Shown: piece after piece, positions 22,595-34,798 of the stretch
Numbering within the stretch: position 1 is the first letter of the stretch
Layout of the letters: the number at the start of each line of letters is the position of its first letter
Origin: Codonopsis lanceolata
Taxonomy: Eukaryota > Streptophyta > Magnoliopsida > Asterales > Campanulaceae
NCBI GenBank assembly: GCA_013146195.2
Contig: CM028380.1
Span: forward strand, 85,190,049 to 85,254,048
Length of the DNA: 64,000 bases
Direction of reading: 5' to 3'
Translations under genes and position numbers: made by a program
The notes under the pieces: generated by a model
What the model saw: only the letters and a program-made list of their open reading frames with translations
Told to the model about the DNA's origin: nothing
The model's database searches: none

Positions 22595-23425
22595 CTAACG
22601 AAAAATACGAAGATGTGGATGACCCAACCGACGGTGCCAATATTCGGTAGAGAATTTATTTTTGGAGAAAGAAAACACAAAACCATTAAGTGCTGCAGAA
22701 GAAAGTGAGTAAAGACCATTGTTACTCGGGCCAGTGAGGAGGGTAGCTCGAGTGTTCCAATCATAGACATTATTATCGTGACAAAATGTTTGAACTGAAA
22801 CTAAAGGTTTGGAAATGGAAGGCACGTGTAAAACATTAGATAATGTAAAGTTATGAGTAGGAGCAGAGAGAGAGAGGAGGAACGAATATACATGTTTAAT
22901 GGCTAAACCCTTACAATCGCCAATTGTTACTTGGTCTGGTCCGAAATAATGATAGACTAGCCACATCGGGTGTGATGTGGTGAGAAGCATCGGTGACAGG
23001 GAACCAATTCATAAGATATGAATTATTGGATCGATGAGTGAAGTGAGCCGAGGGATGCACAGTGTGAGAGAAGTGCTGGTTGTAGACATCAGCTGTATGA
23101 CCTTGGGAATCACAAATTTGACATTCCTGGATTGGAGAGTGGCCATGAGAGAATAAAGGGGAGTAGTGATTAGAGGAACGACAGCGATTGCTAGTTCGAC
23201 CACGACCTCGACCATTTGGATTGAAAGGACCACCATGAGGGAAGGCAAAATTACAGGCTTGAGAGTAATTGGCTGTAGCTGGTGGTTGATGGGGAGGGAT
23301 GCTGGTGGAAGACAAGGGTACATAAGGCAAAGAGGGAGATTTTCGGGCATGAATAAATTCATGGTTGAGGAGTAGGGAATGAAGTTCATGATATAGGGTT
23401 GCTTCAGAACAAGCGGAAAGAGTTG
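22595..23425 (-). pseudogene. copia gag C-terminus, protease and pre-integrase fragment
   Basis: Minus strand from 23425: SEATLYHELHSLLLNHEFIH (gag), a Gly/Arg-rich region, then a zinc-knuckle-like CQICDSQGHTADVYN in which the last Cys is Tyr. The protease start NWFPVTDASHHIT lacks the D-S-G triad. After a frame change at ~22980 come VTIGDCKGLAIKHV, FTLSNVLHVPSISKPLVSVQ, GLYSLSS and the pre-integrase WHRRLGHPH. All are typical of copia polyproteins. The missing catalytic triad, the damaged knuckle and the frame change mark it as dead. Confidence 0.85.
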
Positions 23426-26400
23426 TGTGACGACCCGACCCGGATCTCAATACGAGATCCCAAGGTCGTGCCATCAGGACAAACTAAGAGACAGACAAGC
23501 ACCTACTAAGCATAATGGTGCGAGTCAAAAGATGAGCCAACCAGCTCAAGACGGAAAGACAAAGCCATAACGGCGATACAGGAAAATAAAAATCAAAACC
23601 TGCGGAAGCTAAACCAAAATGGGACCCGAGCTAACAAGCTCCTAAATATAAACAACCAAAGAGATGGTAAATCTCTCGGCCCAAAAATTCGACGCGCGTG
23701 ACGCAACATTTGACACGCGCCACAAACCATCGGCAACCAAGGCCGGCAACTATCAAAATCCCAACCTGATAAACAACACTCAACGGCTATAACTTGCCGG
23801 AGGAACAATTTAACTATAACAATATAATCAATGCTAAACTACCAACCAAAACTCACGACTAAAACTATCGGAGGTAGGAACAATAATAATACCAGCTAGA
23901 ATAAACGAGCCACACATGCTCGAAACGACAACGGAAATAATCTCTAAGGATACAAAGGCTCGGCTATACAACCGGCTCCCAAATACACAACCATAACATA
24001 ATACTACAATCTACCCAAGTAAAGTCTACATAACTTTACATTCGAACCTCACAAATAAATAACAACATAATGATAAATAACTCCAAGCTTATAACTTGGA
24101 AGACCACCTGCTAAAAGTCTTTATCCGAAGCCGCTGCGCGTACTAACAGGATCAGTGCACACACTAGGGAAAACAATCACACGGAGTGAGTCATAATGAC
24201 CCAGTAAGTTTCTAAATGCAACATGTGGCATATTATGACATGGCATGGCATAAATGCACAATCACATAAAATCATGGTATCATGCTAGTATACCATCATG
24301 AAACATGTACTTAATTTTTAAAGCACATAAACTCACATAAACCAAGTAGCATATTATTTTTCATATAAATGCTCATAAATAAACATGTGTAACGGTAAAC
24401 ATATTTCGAACCGTTACAATCAAATCCGGGTTCAAAACCCAACCAACTTACCATGAGATCCAATCTCAAACCATGATCCGGGCTAAATACCCAATCAATC
24501 ATACCCTGGGGTTCCCTCCTCAAATAATCTCAACTCATCAGTTTCCCTTAATGAGTACTCGTTACATTCATCCAGTCTCCGGATGAGAAATGGGAGCTCG
24601 AAAGTAGGCTAGATGGCTCTCTCTCGAGACCACATCCCACTATTGGCCAAATAGTGAGGAGAAAAAGGACCCAATGCAACGATTCATAGCGATTGTTTCC
24701 AAAGACTATGAATCGTCCCATTGCCGACACAACAACCAAACCCGCCAGCTGGACTTTAAACCAAATGATCAAGTAGATATTTACTTGTATAAACCAATGA
24801 GACCAAGTTCATAATTATCGGACTCATTAAACCATGTAGGACATAATGCTCTACAACCATCTCATAAACCATGCACATAATTGCATATAAACAAGTAGGG
24901 CATAATGCTCCACAAAATCCCATAATCCATGCACATATTTGCATATAACCACGTAGGACATAATGCTCTACGAAATCTCATAAACCATGCATATAATTGC
25001 ATATAAACAAGTAGGACATAATGCTCTACCAAACATCAAGAACAATGCATATATTTGCATATAACCATTGTGTTCAACTAACTTACAAGTTTAGTTCAAA
25101 ACTTCATATTGAGGTACTCATTATTCCTCAAGTCATCAACCAAGTCAAGTATAGCATACAAGCTTAATAAAATATAATATGAGGTCTTCCCTAATCCTCA
25201 ACTCAAATCAAACCAAAGACTACTACGCTAGTCTCAAAATATCCGCAATTCAAGACTTATTATTTTAGTCTTTATTTTAAGTACACCGGACTCAATCATA
25301 GTCCTAATCGCCATACATGATCGATAACACCAACACCATACTCAAAACATCATGACTACTCCGTAGTCACTTTCTCACAAGTGCTTTATAAGCACGCAAC
25401 CAAAAATCCTTAAGGAGAGAATTCTTTCTTAATCTTCTCTTAATTATACACGTGACCATACGTTGGTCTCAAATGTCCATGCTCTAACAAGCATGCTCAA
25501 AACTTATTTCTAATAAGTCTCCATACCAAGATTGTCTCCATTGGACACAAACCAAAAACCCGGTGTGCATAATCATAACTCAAACAAACCCAAACATTGG
25601 AGGGTTTCAACCCAAGGCTTTTTATCATTTTGTTGGCCTTATAACGACTCCGTTGAGTCTTACTAACACATTTCATTCTTTATGTGTTTTATAATTTCAC
25701 ACCGTAATAATTCCTTAAAGTTTACAAACAATTCCCATTAGTCATTCGGGCTTAATTCCCAAGACTAAAATCTCCACAACAAATCACAATCACCAACCAT
25801 TTAAAATTTGGAAGTTATATGTTTCACTTCATTAATCAAACGAAATCCGATCGTCGTAGGATTTCAACCCAAGTTCATTTAGCACATACTCGAACTTATA
25901 ATGACTCCGTTGAGTCCAATCTACCCTTTCTAAAATTTTAGGGCATAGAAGACATGGTTCTCAATATCCTCTATATTCACAACTAACATCAATAATCATC
26001 TTCCCAAGTTCGTTGACTCACATAAACCCGACAAAATTACTTCGCAATGCAACTTAGAACAAATTGGCCATCTTGTGCCTAAATTCATTCAAGTCACCTT
26101 ACCAATCATAATTCCCAATTCATGATTAAATCATACAACACGGTTTAATATACTCTATTAAGCATATAAAACATAGTAATCAAGCTCACATCAATAATTT
26201 TGCAAGCTACAACAAAATTTGGGCAAAACACCCTCCAAGTATCTCTACCAAATTAACTTCAATACTCATGGATAACCATCATAACCAAGTTCAACAGACT
26301 ATTTAGAACATTATTTCACATAAATCATGGTCTCACATAGGTTCAATCAACTCTATCATCACTTTGAAAACCTAGGGTTCATGGCATCTTCTACAAACCC

Positions 26401-27735
26401 TAACAATGGCTTCCATTGACCTCACATAGCACCAATGATTGTTTCCCTAGGGTCAATGGAGCCCAAAAGAAGGAGAAATAGGGTAGAAACTTACCTTATT
26501 GCAGACCCTAACAAGCTGCCAACCGAACTCCAAGAGATGAGGTTGTCTCCTTCAACCTTCTCTTCAATCTCACGGGTAGAAAGGGGAAAGAACGACCCAA
26601 GGCTTTGGCTTCCAAGCTCAAGCCCTTCAAGAATCTAAGAATCTCCTTCTCAAGCTCTCTCTCAAGCTCTCTGTTGAGCGCTCACAGAAGAAACAAGGCT
26701 GAAGTCGTATTCTGGTTTGGCCGAACAATGAGAGAGAGTGCGTGAGTTTGATTTTATAAGGGGGATTAATTCTCTTAATCAACTCACTAATCCACCTCTA
26801 AATCCTCTAATAATGTTTAGGACAAGTTTTAAGCTAATAAGGTAGGTTTAGGTTTAATTTAAATTGGGTTTAATTGGGGTAAAAATCGGACAGTGAGTAA
26901 AGACTAGCAAAATCCCGTAATTCTGCCCAGGGCCCCATGCGGTCGCTTCACCCTTGCATGATGCGAGCGCATCATGCTGTTTCTCAGCTTCCCACTTTTT
27001 CTTGTTTCCTTGCTCGGTTTCGGTCGTTCCCGCATGCATCCTCGAGCCTTAAAGCTTCAAAATGGCTCACAATTGAACCCTTAAAGTCCTCAAACATTAA
27101 ACTAATCCATCCAAGTCTCAAACCAATTTTAAAGTAGGTTTAGACTCCCATAAACAACACCCGAAACAACCCGGGGCAAAACCGACGTAAGACGTAACAA
27201 CTTGCTATCTAAACGTCGAATGAAACCGCAAACCGACGGGTAATAACCCATGATTGTAAACACCTATTAGGGCTACAAAATAGGCCTGAATGCCTCTCAG
27301 ATGATAAACAACAGATAGGAGAAAAGGACTCCCGAAAGACGAGACGATAGCCCGGCTCAATCTCAAACTACGCGACAAGGAGAATTACTATTCTCGAAGC
27401 GTCAAAACTTCACGAGACTTATGGAATGCATCCAATTGGAAGTCTAATACATCTAAACATGTTATTTAATCATCATGTAAAGATCTGGGACCAAATTGAG
27501 GTCAGGAACACAAAACCCGCATAAACTCCCAATCGCGTCGCATTTCGACTGTCGTCGGGTTACGACCTTTGACTTTAGCAAGTCAACAACTATATGACAT
27601 CTATTAAAAGTGTTTTAGTCTTAATGTGGTCTCTCATACACATTTGGACTCTCTCACAACCAAACAAGCAATCAACCAAAGAAGAAATGCGAGCATTGCA
27701 CGCAATTCAAGCTAACCAGGAATCGGGATCTTACA
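23426..27735 (-). repeat. Solo LTR (4.3 kb) of the giant-LTR family A (TSD AGTTG)
   Basis: Flanked by perfect 5-bp duplications AGTTG at 23421-23425 and 27736-27740. On the minus strand it runs from TGTAAGATCCCGATTCC to GGGTCGTCACA and aligns end to end with 1657-5851, including the four 58-bp subrepeats. No polypurine tract or primer-binding site adjoins it and the copia gag resumes on both sides, so this is a clean solo LTR. Small frames inside are not supported as genes. Confidence 0.93.
24830..25065 (-). repeat. Four tandem ~58-bp subrepeats inside the solo LTR
   Basis: CATAATGCTCTAC or CATAATGCTCCAC recurs near 24843, 24901, 24959 and 25017 with a 58-bp step. This is the inverted counterpart of the array at 4258-4490. 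Confidence 0.8.
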
Positions 27736-28004
27736 AGTTGTAACTATGTCGGAGGATTCATATCGAAGACCGCGGAGCACAAAGGTATTAAAATCGACAG
27801 GACCAATTGGTTTTCTAGCTGGAGCAAGTTCATCTGCTCTTGGCTTTTTTAAGTTAAGTGGTAACAAAATCGTCCTTTTCTTCTAGGCTGTTGAGACTCT
27901 TATGGATAACCATGATGCGAGCATTTGATGGGGAGGAAAGAGCAGATTTGAGAGTTGTCCAAACAGAATGAGAGGCTGAAATATCAATAGTAGCTAGGAT
28001 TCAT
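27736..28004 (-). pseudogene. copia gag, central part (continues across the solo LTR)
   Basis: Minus strand from 28004: ASHSVWTTLKSALSS, then a frame change, PIGPVDFNTFVLRGLRYES, and after removal of the solo LTR and one AGTTG the reading joins SEATLYHELHSLLLNHEF at 23420. This is the gag region of copia polyproteins (VWTTLK.., ..LLNGLPxxYxx..). It is the evidence that the 4.3-kb LTR inserted into a gag gene. Confidence 0.8.
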
Positions 28005-28806
28005 TGAAAATTATCAATGCAGCTTGTGATGCAGCTACATCCGAAAGTGCATTGACCAGAATATAAAACAAGTTAATAGCGGAAGTCTTTAAACTATTAA
28101 AGCAATAATAAACACAGAAGTTTATCAAACAATCTACATGCTATGCTTGTAGATCCAGCCTTATGACCAAAAAGATTTCACTAAAAAGGATTATGAGTTT
28201 TACAAAATAAAACGTGAAATCAACCAACACCAAAACCTCTCACACGACACCAAGTTTAGAGAGGAAACTCACAAACATATAAGTAAATCAAACGTGAGAT
28301 TAAAAAATAAGTTTCCTAACAACTAGGAAAGCAAACAGTAAAAACAACCAATGCAACTTGTGATGTTACTGCATCTGAAGCTGTATCCAAATTCTAGAAC
28401 AACTCTCATCTTTTTCTCTCTTATGCAATCTATCTGTTTCAGCGTGTATCAGCTTCTATGTCTCGTATCCTGTCTACCCGAACTCAACATGTATATATAC
28501 TTGAGGTAGAGTCCTACACAAACAAGAAAACCAATACTCCAAGGAAACAAATGATTAGGAAATAAAGGTTAGTTTCCGAAAATTGATTTCCTAATTTAAG
28601 TCAAAGAATCTTTACCAAAGATTTTGTTACTTTGATTAAGGACTCTTGAGAGATTTTGGGAATATTTTAATATCGTAACAATTTACCATTGCTTTAGGAT
28701 CAAGAAACTATTAAATATGGTAACTACCTCCCATAGCTTTTGGACCAAGTAAGGGCACAACAATAAATTTAATAGAGAAAATAGGACAACCCTATTTTAA
28801 CCTACA
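28005..28806 (-). repeat. 3' LTR of a SIRE-like copia relic
   Basis: On the minus strand it starts TGTAGGTTAAAATAGGG with an immediate inverted repeat AAAATAGG...CCTATTTT and ends ...ATAATTTTCA at 28005, next to copia gag of another element. It is related to the 1-kb LTRs at 37663 and 41472: same terminal hairpin, similar 3' region with GCAACATTG-like words. Two ~40-bp related segments (28015-28055 and 28352-28390) lie inside. Confidence 0.7.
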
Positions 28807-29864
28807 GTTGGTTAGATTATCATATCTCCCCATGAATTTGTGCAAGACAAGTAAAGCAGATTTTATCAAAAGCACAAATCAGAATTAAATCATATGCATT
28901 CATAGATGCATTAACAGTTTAAACTAAACATTAAAACAGAAGATTCATCTTCTTCATCTCCTTGATCAGTAGTAGTGGCATTCACACTACCAACAATAGC
29001 ACTAACACTTGTCTCTCCCCTTATTTGGCCAGAAAAGGAAGAATGAGTGTGATAAGAAAGCTACGCTAGGTATATTGTCTCTAAGAACTGGAGATAAGAA
29101 ATCTGGGATTGGATATGATGAAGCTAGAAAGAGGACCTGGCAGAGGCACAGCTTCGACAATGTCTATTGTAGTCACAGAGGGCTCATCCACTAGAATTTC
29201 TAGTGATGAGCTTCGGATGAAGCCAAATTCAAAGCTTTATCAGTCTGGATTGTCGAGTTTTTAGGGTTTGAGGGACTGGAAGGATTAGAAGACATTGGAA
29301 CAGACTAGGGTTTGTAGAAGAAGAGATGAAGAAAATTTCTTTTCAAAACTAGTTAATGATTCCACATATAAATCCAACATTTTTAGAAAACACAATAAAG
29401 TGTTTAGCCAAAAATTGATCAAACCCAAACAATACTTTAGCAGCCCATATCCAAAATTCAAAGTCTCTTAATCCCCCACAAAGATAAGACATCCACTAAA
29501 TACTTTTTAACAAGGAAATGTTTGGTAATTAATTTGCATATGTCATTTTAGGACAAAAATTAAATAGGCTGATACTTTGACCAACAATGTATTTCCTAAA
29601 ATTATGCCTAAACTATGATGTAGAAGATTAAGCAGGCTATCAAATTAATGCAATCACACACATGTGAAAAATGACCAGATCAAAGGATGTAGTTCCTGAT
29701 GCAACTGCATTGGGAGGTGCATTCAGCAATATTGAAATTTTGTGCACTTTTGCATCTTTTCTTTTCTCAAACATACTCCTCTCCCAAACATTTTCTTATA
29801 CCAGATTCCATAGGTACTTTATTTCCCTAGAAGTATAGCTCTACTTTATTTCAAGCTATAAAAA
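28807..29864 (-). mobile_element. 3' internal region of the SIRE-like copia relic
   Basis: Homologous in reverse complement to the 3' non-coding part of the copia at 37663-42473 (about 40700-41400), including GCTTGAAATAAAGTAGAGCTA and the GGGGAGAT word before the LTR. It also holds a region absent from that copy (about 29000-29340). There, a minus-strand ATG (29299-29297) opens MSSNPSSPSNPKNSTIQTDK and soon meets stops, possibly the remains of an env-like ORF start. A deletion of ~70 bp relative to the other copy removes the usual polypurine tract. Cut at 29865 by another LTR. Confidence 0.6.
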
Positions 29865-31709
29865 TGTCACGACCCGACCCGGATTCCAACACAAAATCCC
29901 AAGGTCGTGTCGCTGGACCAAACATAAGATGAGGACAAGCACTTGTTAAACAGTAGTGTGAGTTCAATAATCGAGCTAACAAGCTCTAAACATGAACATA
30001 AAGCCGCACTAAAATATGGTATTTCAAAAATCGAATTAGCGGAAGCAATAAGTAAAAGAAGTCCCGAGCTATGAAGCTCGAAACAAAAGCCAAAGAAACC
30101 AAGAGAGACATTATCTCTCAAAGGGGGGAAAACAAAATTCCCGTGCCGCAACATTGTAGACGCTGAACAAACCATCGGCACTCCAGGCCGGTGTTTCAAC
30201 AAAGAACCAACCTTATAACAATTACCCACGGCTAAAGCATACCGGGGTTTACCAACAACTATAACAATTTAGAATAAAGAAAAGCCCCAAAGGTACTGCA
30301 TGCCCGGGAGATAACTGAAATACATACTAAAACCACGAATAATGGCACGACACAACCCGTCGGCCGAAGAAGAAACAATACAAATACCGAAGTATCTACC
30401 CGACCGTAAAGTCTAGATAACTTTACAAAATCAATCTCACAAGAATAGCAAAGTACATAATATATGTGACGATGCTAGAAAGAAATAGGACTCCACAAGC
30501 TACTACTCGGGGATGTCTGCTGCTGCTAGCATGAACGACACGATCTAATCTCAATCTATCGATCAGCTGTGCCCTGCTAGGTCACGATCTACTCGGCCAC
30601 AACACGGCTACCAATTTACTGCAACTAGAAACAAAGTACGGAATGAGTCATAATGACCCAGTACGCTACTACAAGAGATATGTAACATATAATTATGTAA
30701 CATAAAAATAATCATGGTGTCATTTTACAAATGATAGAAAAACCCGTGAAGAGGCGTCGTATCGTTTAGATACTCCACAAGGTAGTCATTTCTTCTTACT
30801 TACTAAACCGTCCAAATGAACCAGGGTGTAATTCCCTGTTCAAACACAAATCAAATGAATTAGAAGGTAGTTTCTATAAAAACATCATATGCAAGTATAT
30901 ATATATATCTATATATATATACAAATCAAGTTGTTCACAGAATCATTATGTATAAGTGTGCATATTTATATATATACACATCAAGTCTCTCAATAACATT
31001 AATACATACAAACATGGTCAATATGATCTCATGCTCAACTAACACTTTGTTATCACATAAGTGCCCATAGGAAGCCACTTAAGGGATTGAGAAGATACCA
31101 AATCACTGTCGTCGTATTGCTCCTGCAATCACAACTGTTAATCATATCGTGCCAGTGATACCCGTGATCGAGTATCAAAGTACCGAGCTCTCTTCTCGGG
31201 TCCGAGCTCTCTACTTGGGAAAATAGCACTAGCCAATGTGCTCAATTGGTTATGACAAAGGGGGCTACTTCCCCACTTTAGCTAGCAGTGGAGGGGTATG
31301 TGAAAATCGAATCCGGTACGGCGATACATTGCAACCACAAATCCCATAATTCGTGAAGACAATACATCATCCCACCTTCAACATGAAAACTCAAGTAATG
31401 CCAGCTGGACTTATATGCAATGAACAATTAGATGTTTACTTGCTAATTCTCAAGTAGATATAATGATCTACTAAACACATACGATTATGCACAATGTTAC
31501 AATAATCACAAAACCACAATATGAGCTCATTTGAGTCTCTAAATCATAAGTGTCAAGTTGTTCACTCTATTCGATTCAAGTCCCAAAAGCTAGTAATCTA
31601 GTCAAAAGGAATGTAATTATCATAGGATCTCACCACGATCCTCGTAAGGTTCAATTGTTCCTTAACTCGACTCCGTTGAGTCCTTACTACTGTTTCATCA
31701 AAATAGGGT
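29865..31709 (-). repeat. Truncated giant LTR, family B (inverted copy)
   Basis: On the minus strand it ends GGGTCGGGTCGTGACA at 29865 and matches 7545-9483 over ~1.9 kb, including the GGGTCATTATGACTCATTCCG motif, the TACCCGTGATC/GGTATC region and the CCCACT...AGTGG hairpin. Homology stops at ~31709, where Tat gag sequence begins, so the 5' part of the LTR is missing. Confidence 0.8.
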
Positions 31710-31730
31710 ATACTACCATCAAAATTCAAA

Positions 31731-32929
31731 ATGTCCGACATAGAAAAGTTTGATGGGACTGGATGCCCTATATCCCACTTGAAATCTTATTCCACTGGCA
31801 TGCAGTCAAGGGGAGCTAGCTTTGAGGCTATGGCTTCCAATTTCACCTCACCTTAATAGGAGCTGCTAAACAATGGTTAATGTTGTCTTATAGCAGCACT
31901 ATGAATACTTGGGATCAGATAGCTGAAGCATTCCTTGAAAGATACAAAGATAACACCAGTTCTGAAAATAGAAGGGACCTTGAGTCGTGCACCCAACGGG
32001 AGAAGGAAACCTGTGTTGAGTTTGCAATCAGGTGGAAAAAGAAGTTGGCACAGACCTTTGACAGTCCTGATCCGGCTGAGTCGTGCAGAATGTTCATTTA
32101 AAACCTCCAACCCATTTACCTGGAACATATGCGGTATCTCCCCTACACCAACTTCAAAGAAATAATGGAGGTAGGATCCCGTATTGATGATGATATACAG
32201 ACTGACCAACTGAAGACCAATACGCCTCCCAGTTCTTTCCGTTACTCCAAAGGAAAGACAGTCGCACCAGTACCAATCGTCAATATGGTAGGGAATGCCT
32301 CAGCCCCATTTTCTACCCAAAATTATCGCTCTATTTCATGGTACTATGGGTCAGACAAGTCTGTCAATACAGTGGGAGCAAATGATGGCCTTGCCAGAAA
32401 TTTCAGAAATCAGAACAGGGTAAACCGGCATTATGATGAACTGGAAGCTCCCCAGTCTGTGATACTACAGGGGCTAATGGCACAGGGAGTGCTGAAGCCT
32501 TTGGAGAATTATAAGCCGCCTAACCCCCTACCCAGGACTTGGAAGCATACCCAGTACCGTGAATACCATCGCTCCAGTGGTCACCTCACCGATAAATGTT
32601 ATACACTAAAAAATGCTATCCAGGACCTTATAGATGATAAGGTTATTGAAAAGCCTCCACCCAGACCAAATGTAGTCAATAACCCTCTACCTCAAATCAA
32701 TATGATTGAGGTTGATGAAAATCTTTGTGTGCCCAAGTTCGAAATAAATAAACATCCACTTCCATATATCATTGTTCCTGTTCCTCCATCCTTATCCATA
32801 AAAGAGCCTAGTTGTAATATGCTCTCTTGGGACACTATCCTTGGTAGCCAAAATACCTGTAACATTGAAAAAGCCACTTGGGTTGGTGGAAATGTTAGCC
32901 ACCTTACCCGATCTGGCCGAGCCTACTAG
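31731..32929 (+). pseudogene. Tat-lineage gag
   Basis: Starts at ATG 31731 (MSDIEKFDGTGCPISHLKSY), typical of Tat gag. A two-base frame change near 31860 precedes AAKQWLMLSYSSTMNTWDQI and FLERYKDN. A TAA at 32099 interrupts the capsid-like region. The remainder (about 266 codons, to TAG 32927) includes a zinc-finger-like segment YREYHRSSGHLTDKC; the first expected Cys is Arg, so the knuckle is damaged. Role in the family: capsid protein packaging the RNA. Confidence 0.85.
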
Positions 32930-33016
32930 CCAAACCCGGAAAGAGGTGACCACTCTGGAAAAGATCAAGTAACAGATATTGGGGCTAAAACGGTGGATGA
33001 TACTTTATTGCCTTAG

Positions 33017-33988
33017 ATGAAGAATACTCAGGCCAACATTTCCATCTGGGGCTTACGGTGTGCTTCTAAGACCTACCGTGATACGCTGGCTAAGTCTTTA
33101 AGTCAGGCAGTTATTCCAATTGAAACCTCCCCAAATGAGCTTACTCAAATGATCGGGAACATCCACTTTGGGAACGTGATAATGTTCACTGATCTAGACC
33201 TGCCAAAGGAAGGAACCAACCACATTCATGCTCTTCATATCACTGTGGGAATTTTGGAGAAACGGGTTCCCCGAGTTTTGATAGATAATGGGTCTTCACT
33301 GAATGTATGTCCTGCCAGCACGTTAGCCAAACTGGGAACAAAGATATCAGAACTCACTCCTTCCTCACATACAGTTAAGGCATATGACAACACGAGTCGA
33401 TGTGTCTTAGGGGTGGTCACTTTAATGCTAACTATTGGGCCCTTAAACATGCCGGTTGAGTTCCAAGTCTTGGATATACCAGCCACCTTTAGCGTGTTGT
33501 TGGAACGCCCTTGGATCCATGGGGTAAAGGGGGTAGCCTCTTCATTACACCAGCGTGTCAAATTCATCCACGATGACCACATAGTGATTATTCTGGCTGA
33601 TAAGATTGTGGAGAATAAGGAAAACGATGATATCCCAATCCTCGAAATAGAGCATGAGGACACTAGTATTTTTCCCAGTGGCTTCGAGGTTATCCCCCAA
33701 GTTGTGGTCAACACCATTGAATATGGCCGAGAAACTGACATCATTGGAAAGAAAGTCACCTCCCTAGGAAACATGATCCTCTTAAACATGTTTGGAAAGA
33801 TGAATTATATGCCTGGTCTAGGTCTCGGTAGGAATCAACAAGGACTAATTAATTTAGTCCAGGATGAACTTAAGGAATGTATCCCTCCTTTTGGTCTAGG
33901 ATACACGCCTACTCCAACTGAAGTAGCTGCAGTCATGAAACAGAAACGTGAGAAAAGAAAGGCAGAAAGAGAAAAACGTCCTTATTAA
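33017..33988 (+). CDS. Tat-lineage protease with G-patch
   Basis: A 323-residue open segment in frame with gag. Residues 86-99 read RVLIDNGSSLNVCP: the aspartic protease triad is D-N-G, a variant I know from Tat elements. The second hallmark region follows (VLDIPATFSVLLERPWIHG, residues ~155-173), with E where LGRPW is usual. Residues ~258-300 (FGKMNYMPGLGLGRNQQG ... FGLGYTP) are a G-patch-like segment found downstream of the protease in this lineage, usually linked to RNA binding. It is normally part of a polyprotein; the flanking stops at 33014 and 33986 make it a segment rather than an independent gene. Confidence 0.85.
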   Translation: MKNTQANISIWGLRCASKTYRDTLAKSLSQAVIPIETSPNELTQMIGNIHFGNVIMFTDLDLPKEGTNHIHALHITVGILEKRVPRVLIDNGSSLNVCPASTLAKLGTKISELTPSSHTVKAYDNTSRCVLGVVTLMLTIGPLNMPVEFQVLDIPATFSVLLERPWIHGVKGVASSLHQRVKFIHDDHIVIILADKIVENKENDDIPILEIEHEDTSIFPSGFEVIPQVVVNTIEYGRETDIIGKKVTSLGNMILLNMFGKMNYMPGLGLGRNQQGLINLVQDELKECIPPFGLGYTPTPTEVAAVMKQKREKRKAEREKRPY

Positions 33989-34063
33989 TATCCCCCTCTC
34001 CAACCTTATAGAAAAACCATAAATGGTTACTTTGTAAGAAAGGGGGAAACAGAAGCCTATCTC

Positions 34064-34798
34064 ATGTTTCCTGAGCCCTGGTTAGACCAGAATGGGAAAA
34101 GATGCCCTGGTTGGGAAATCTTTGAGGATGTCAGTCTTCTCTCAGATAAAATGGAACAGGTTACCCTGGAGCCCCGTAGCACTGCATATAAGACTGTCAC
34201 TATTGAAAATACCTGGTCTATAGATCAGGATGATTATGCTTTGGCCCTGCTAGATGATGATGCTCTAGGAGATAGTTTTCTGGGTATGATAGACGGAGGT
34301 ACATATTATAAAGAACTCCCTGCTGAGTTCGAGCTCATTACTGATAAGCCTCTGCAGAACTGGTATACCACGACCGGACCGCTCCTGACGCCTACAGACC
34401 TAGTGGACCGCTTTGGATATACTATCCCCATTCCTTCCCCTAGCTTTACGGATTGGTCATCTACCGATCTGTTACCTAAAGTTGAGGATCTCAAACCTCA
34501 GGTCCTCAATAATTTAATAAACCCTATACAGTCTGCTTTTAATGATAATTTAAATGTCTTTGCTTATTCTTTAGTTGCATCTTCATTAAAAGACACATTA
34601 AATAATAATAATTATAATAATGAGTCATTTAATGAAATGGATCCAAAAGATAAAAATTATTTGTTTGAGCTTGTTAAGTCAGTTGAGCACCAGGAACAGA
34701 GCCATTCATCAGCAGCAATTGAAGACCTGTCTACTATCAATCTAGGGCTAGACAATGAAATTAAAGAAATCAGAATCGACAGCTACCTACAAGGTTAA
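34064..34798 (+). CDS. Tat-lineage pol linker between protease and RT
   Basis: A 244-residue open segment in the same frame as the protease, ending at TAA 34796. It begins MFPEPWLDQNGKRCPGWEIF and has acidic, low-complexity parts (DDDALGDS, then an Asn-rich run near residue 185). The last ~20 residues lead into the RT N-terminal region, which continues directly after the stop. Linkers of this kind are usual in Tat polyproteins. No catalytic motif is seen. Confidence 0.7.
   Translation: MFPEPWLDQNGKRCPGWEIFEDVSLLSDKMEQVTLEPRSTAYKTVTIENTWSIDQDDYALALLDDDALGDSFLGMIDGGTYYKELPAEFELITDKPLQNWYTTTGPLLTPTDLVDRFGYTIPIPSPSFTDWSSTDLLPKVEDLKPQVLNNLINPIQSAFNDNLNVFAYSLVASSLKDTLNNNNYNNESFNEMDPKDKNYLFELVKSVEHQEQSHSSAAIEDLSTINLGLDNEIKEIRIDSYLQG

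Larger units (their letters stand above)
21942..28004 (-). mobile_element. Ty1/copia relic (gag, protease, integrase), split by a 4.3-kb solo LTR
   Basis: Read on the minus strand from 28004 downward the order is gag, [solo LTR 27735-23426], gag end, protease, integrase, then loss of homology at ~21942 where RT should begin. Both ends are lost: the gag N-terminus is replaced by a SIRE-like LTR at 28005 and the RT/RNase H side by the LTR fragment at 21931. Frame changes and stops are frequent, so it is an old copy. Confidence 0.85.

Noticed and set aside
33235..33789. 184-codon minus-strand frame
   Set aside because: Complete shadow of the Tat protease on the other strand; no family features.
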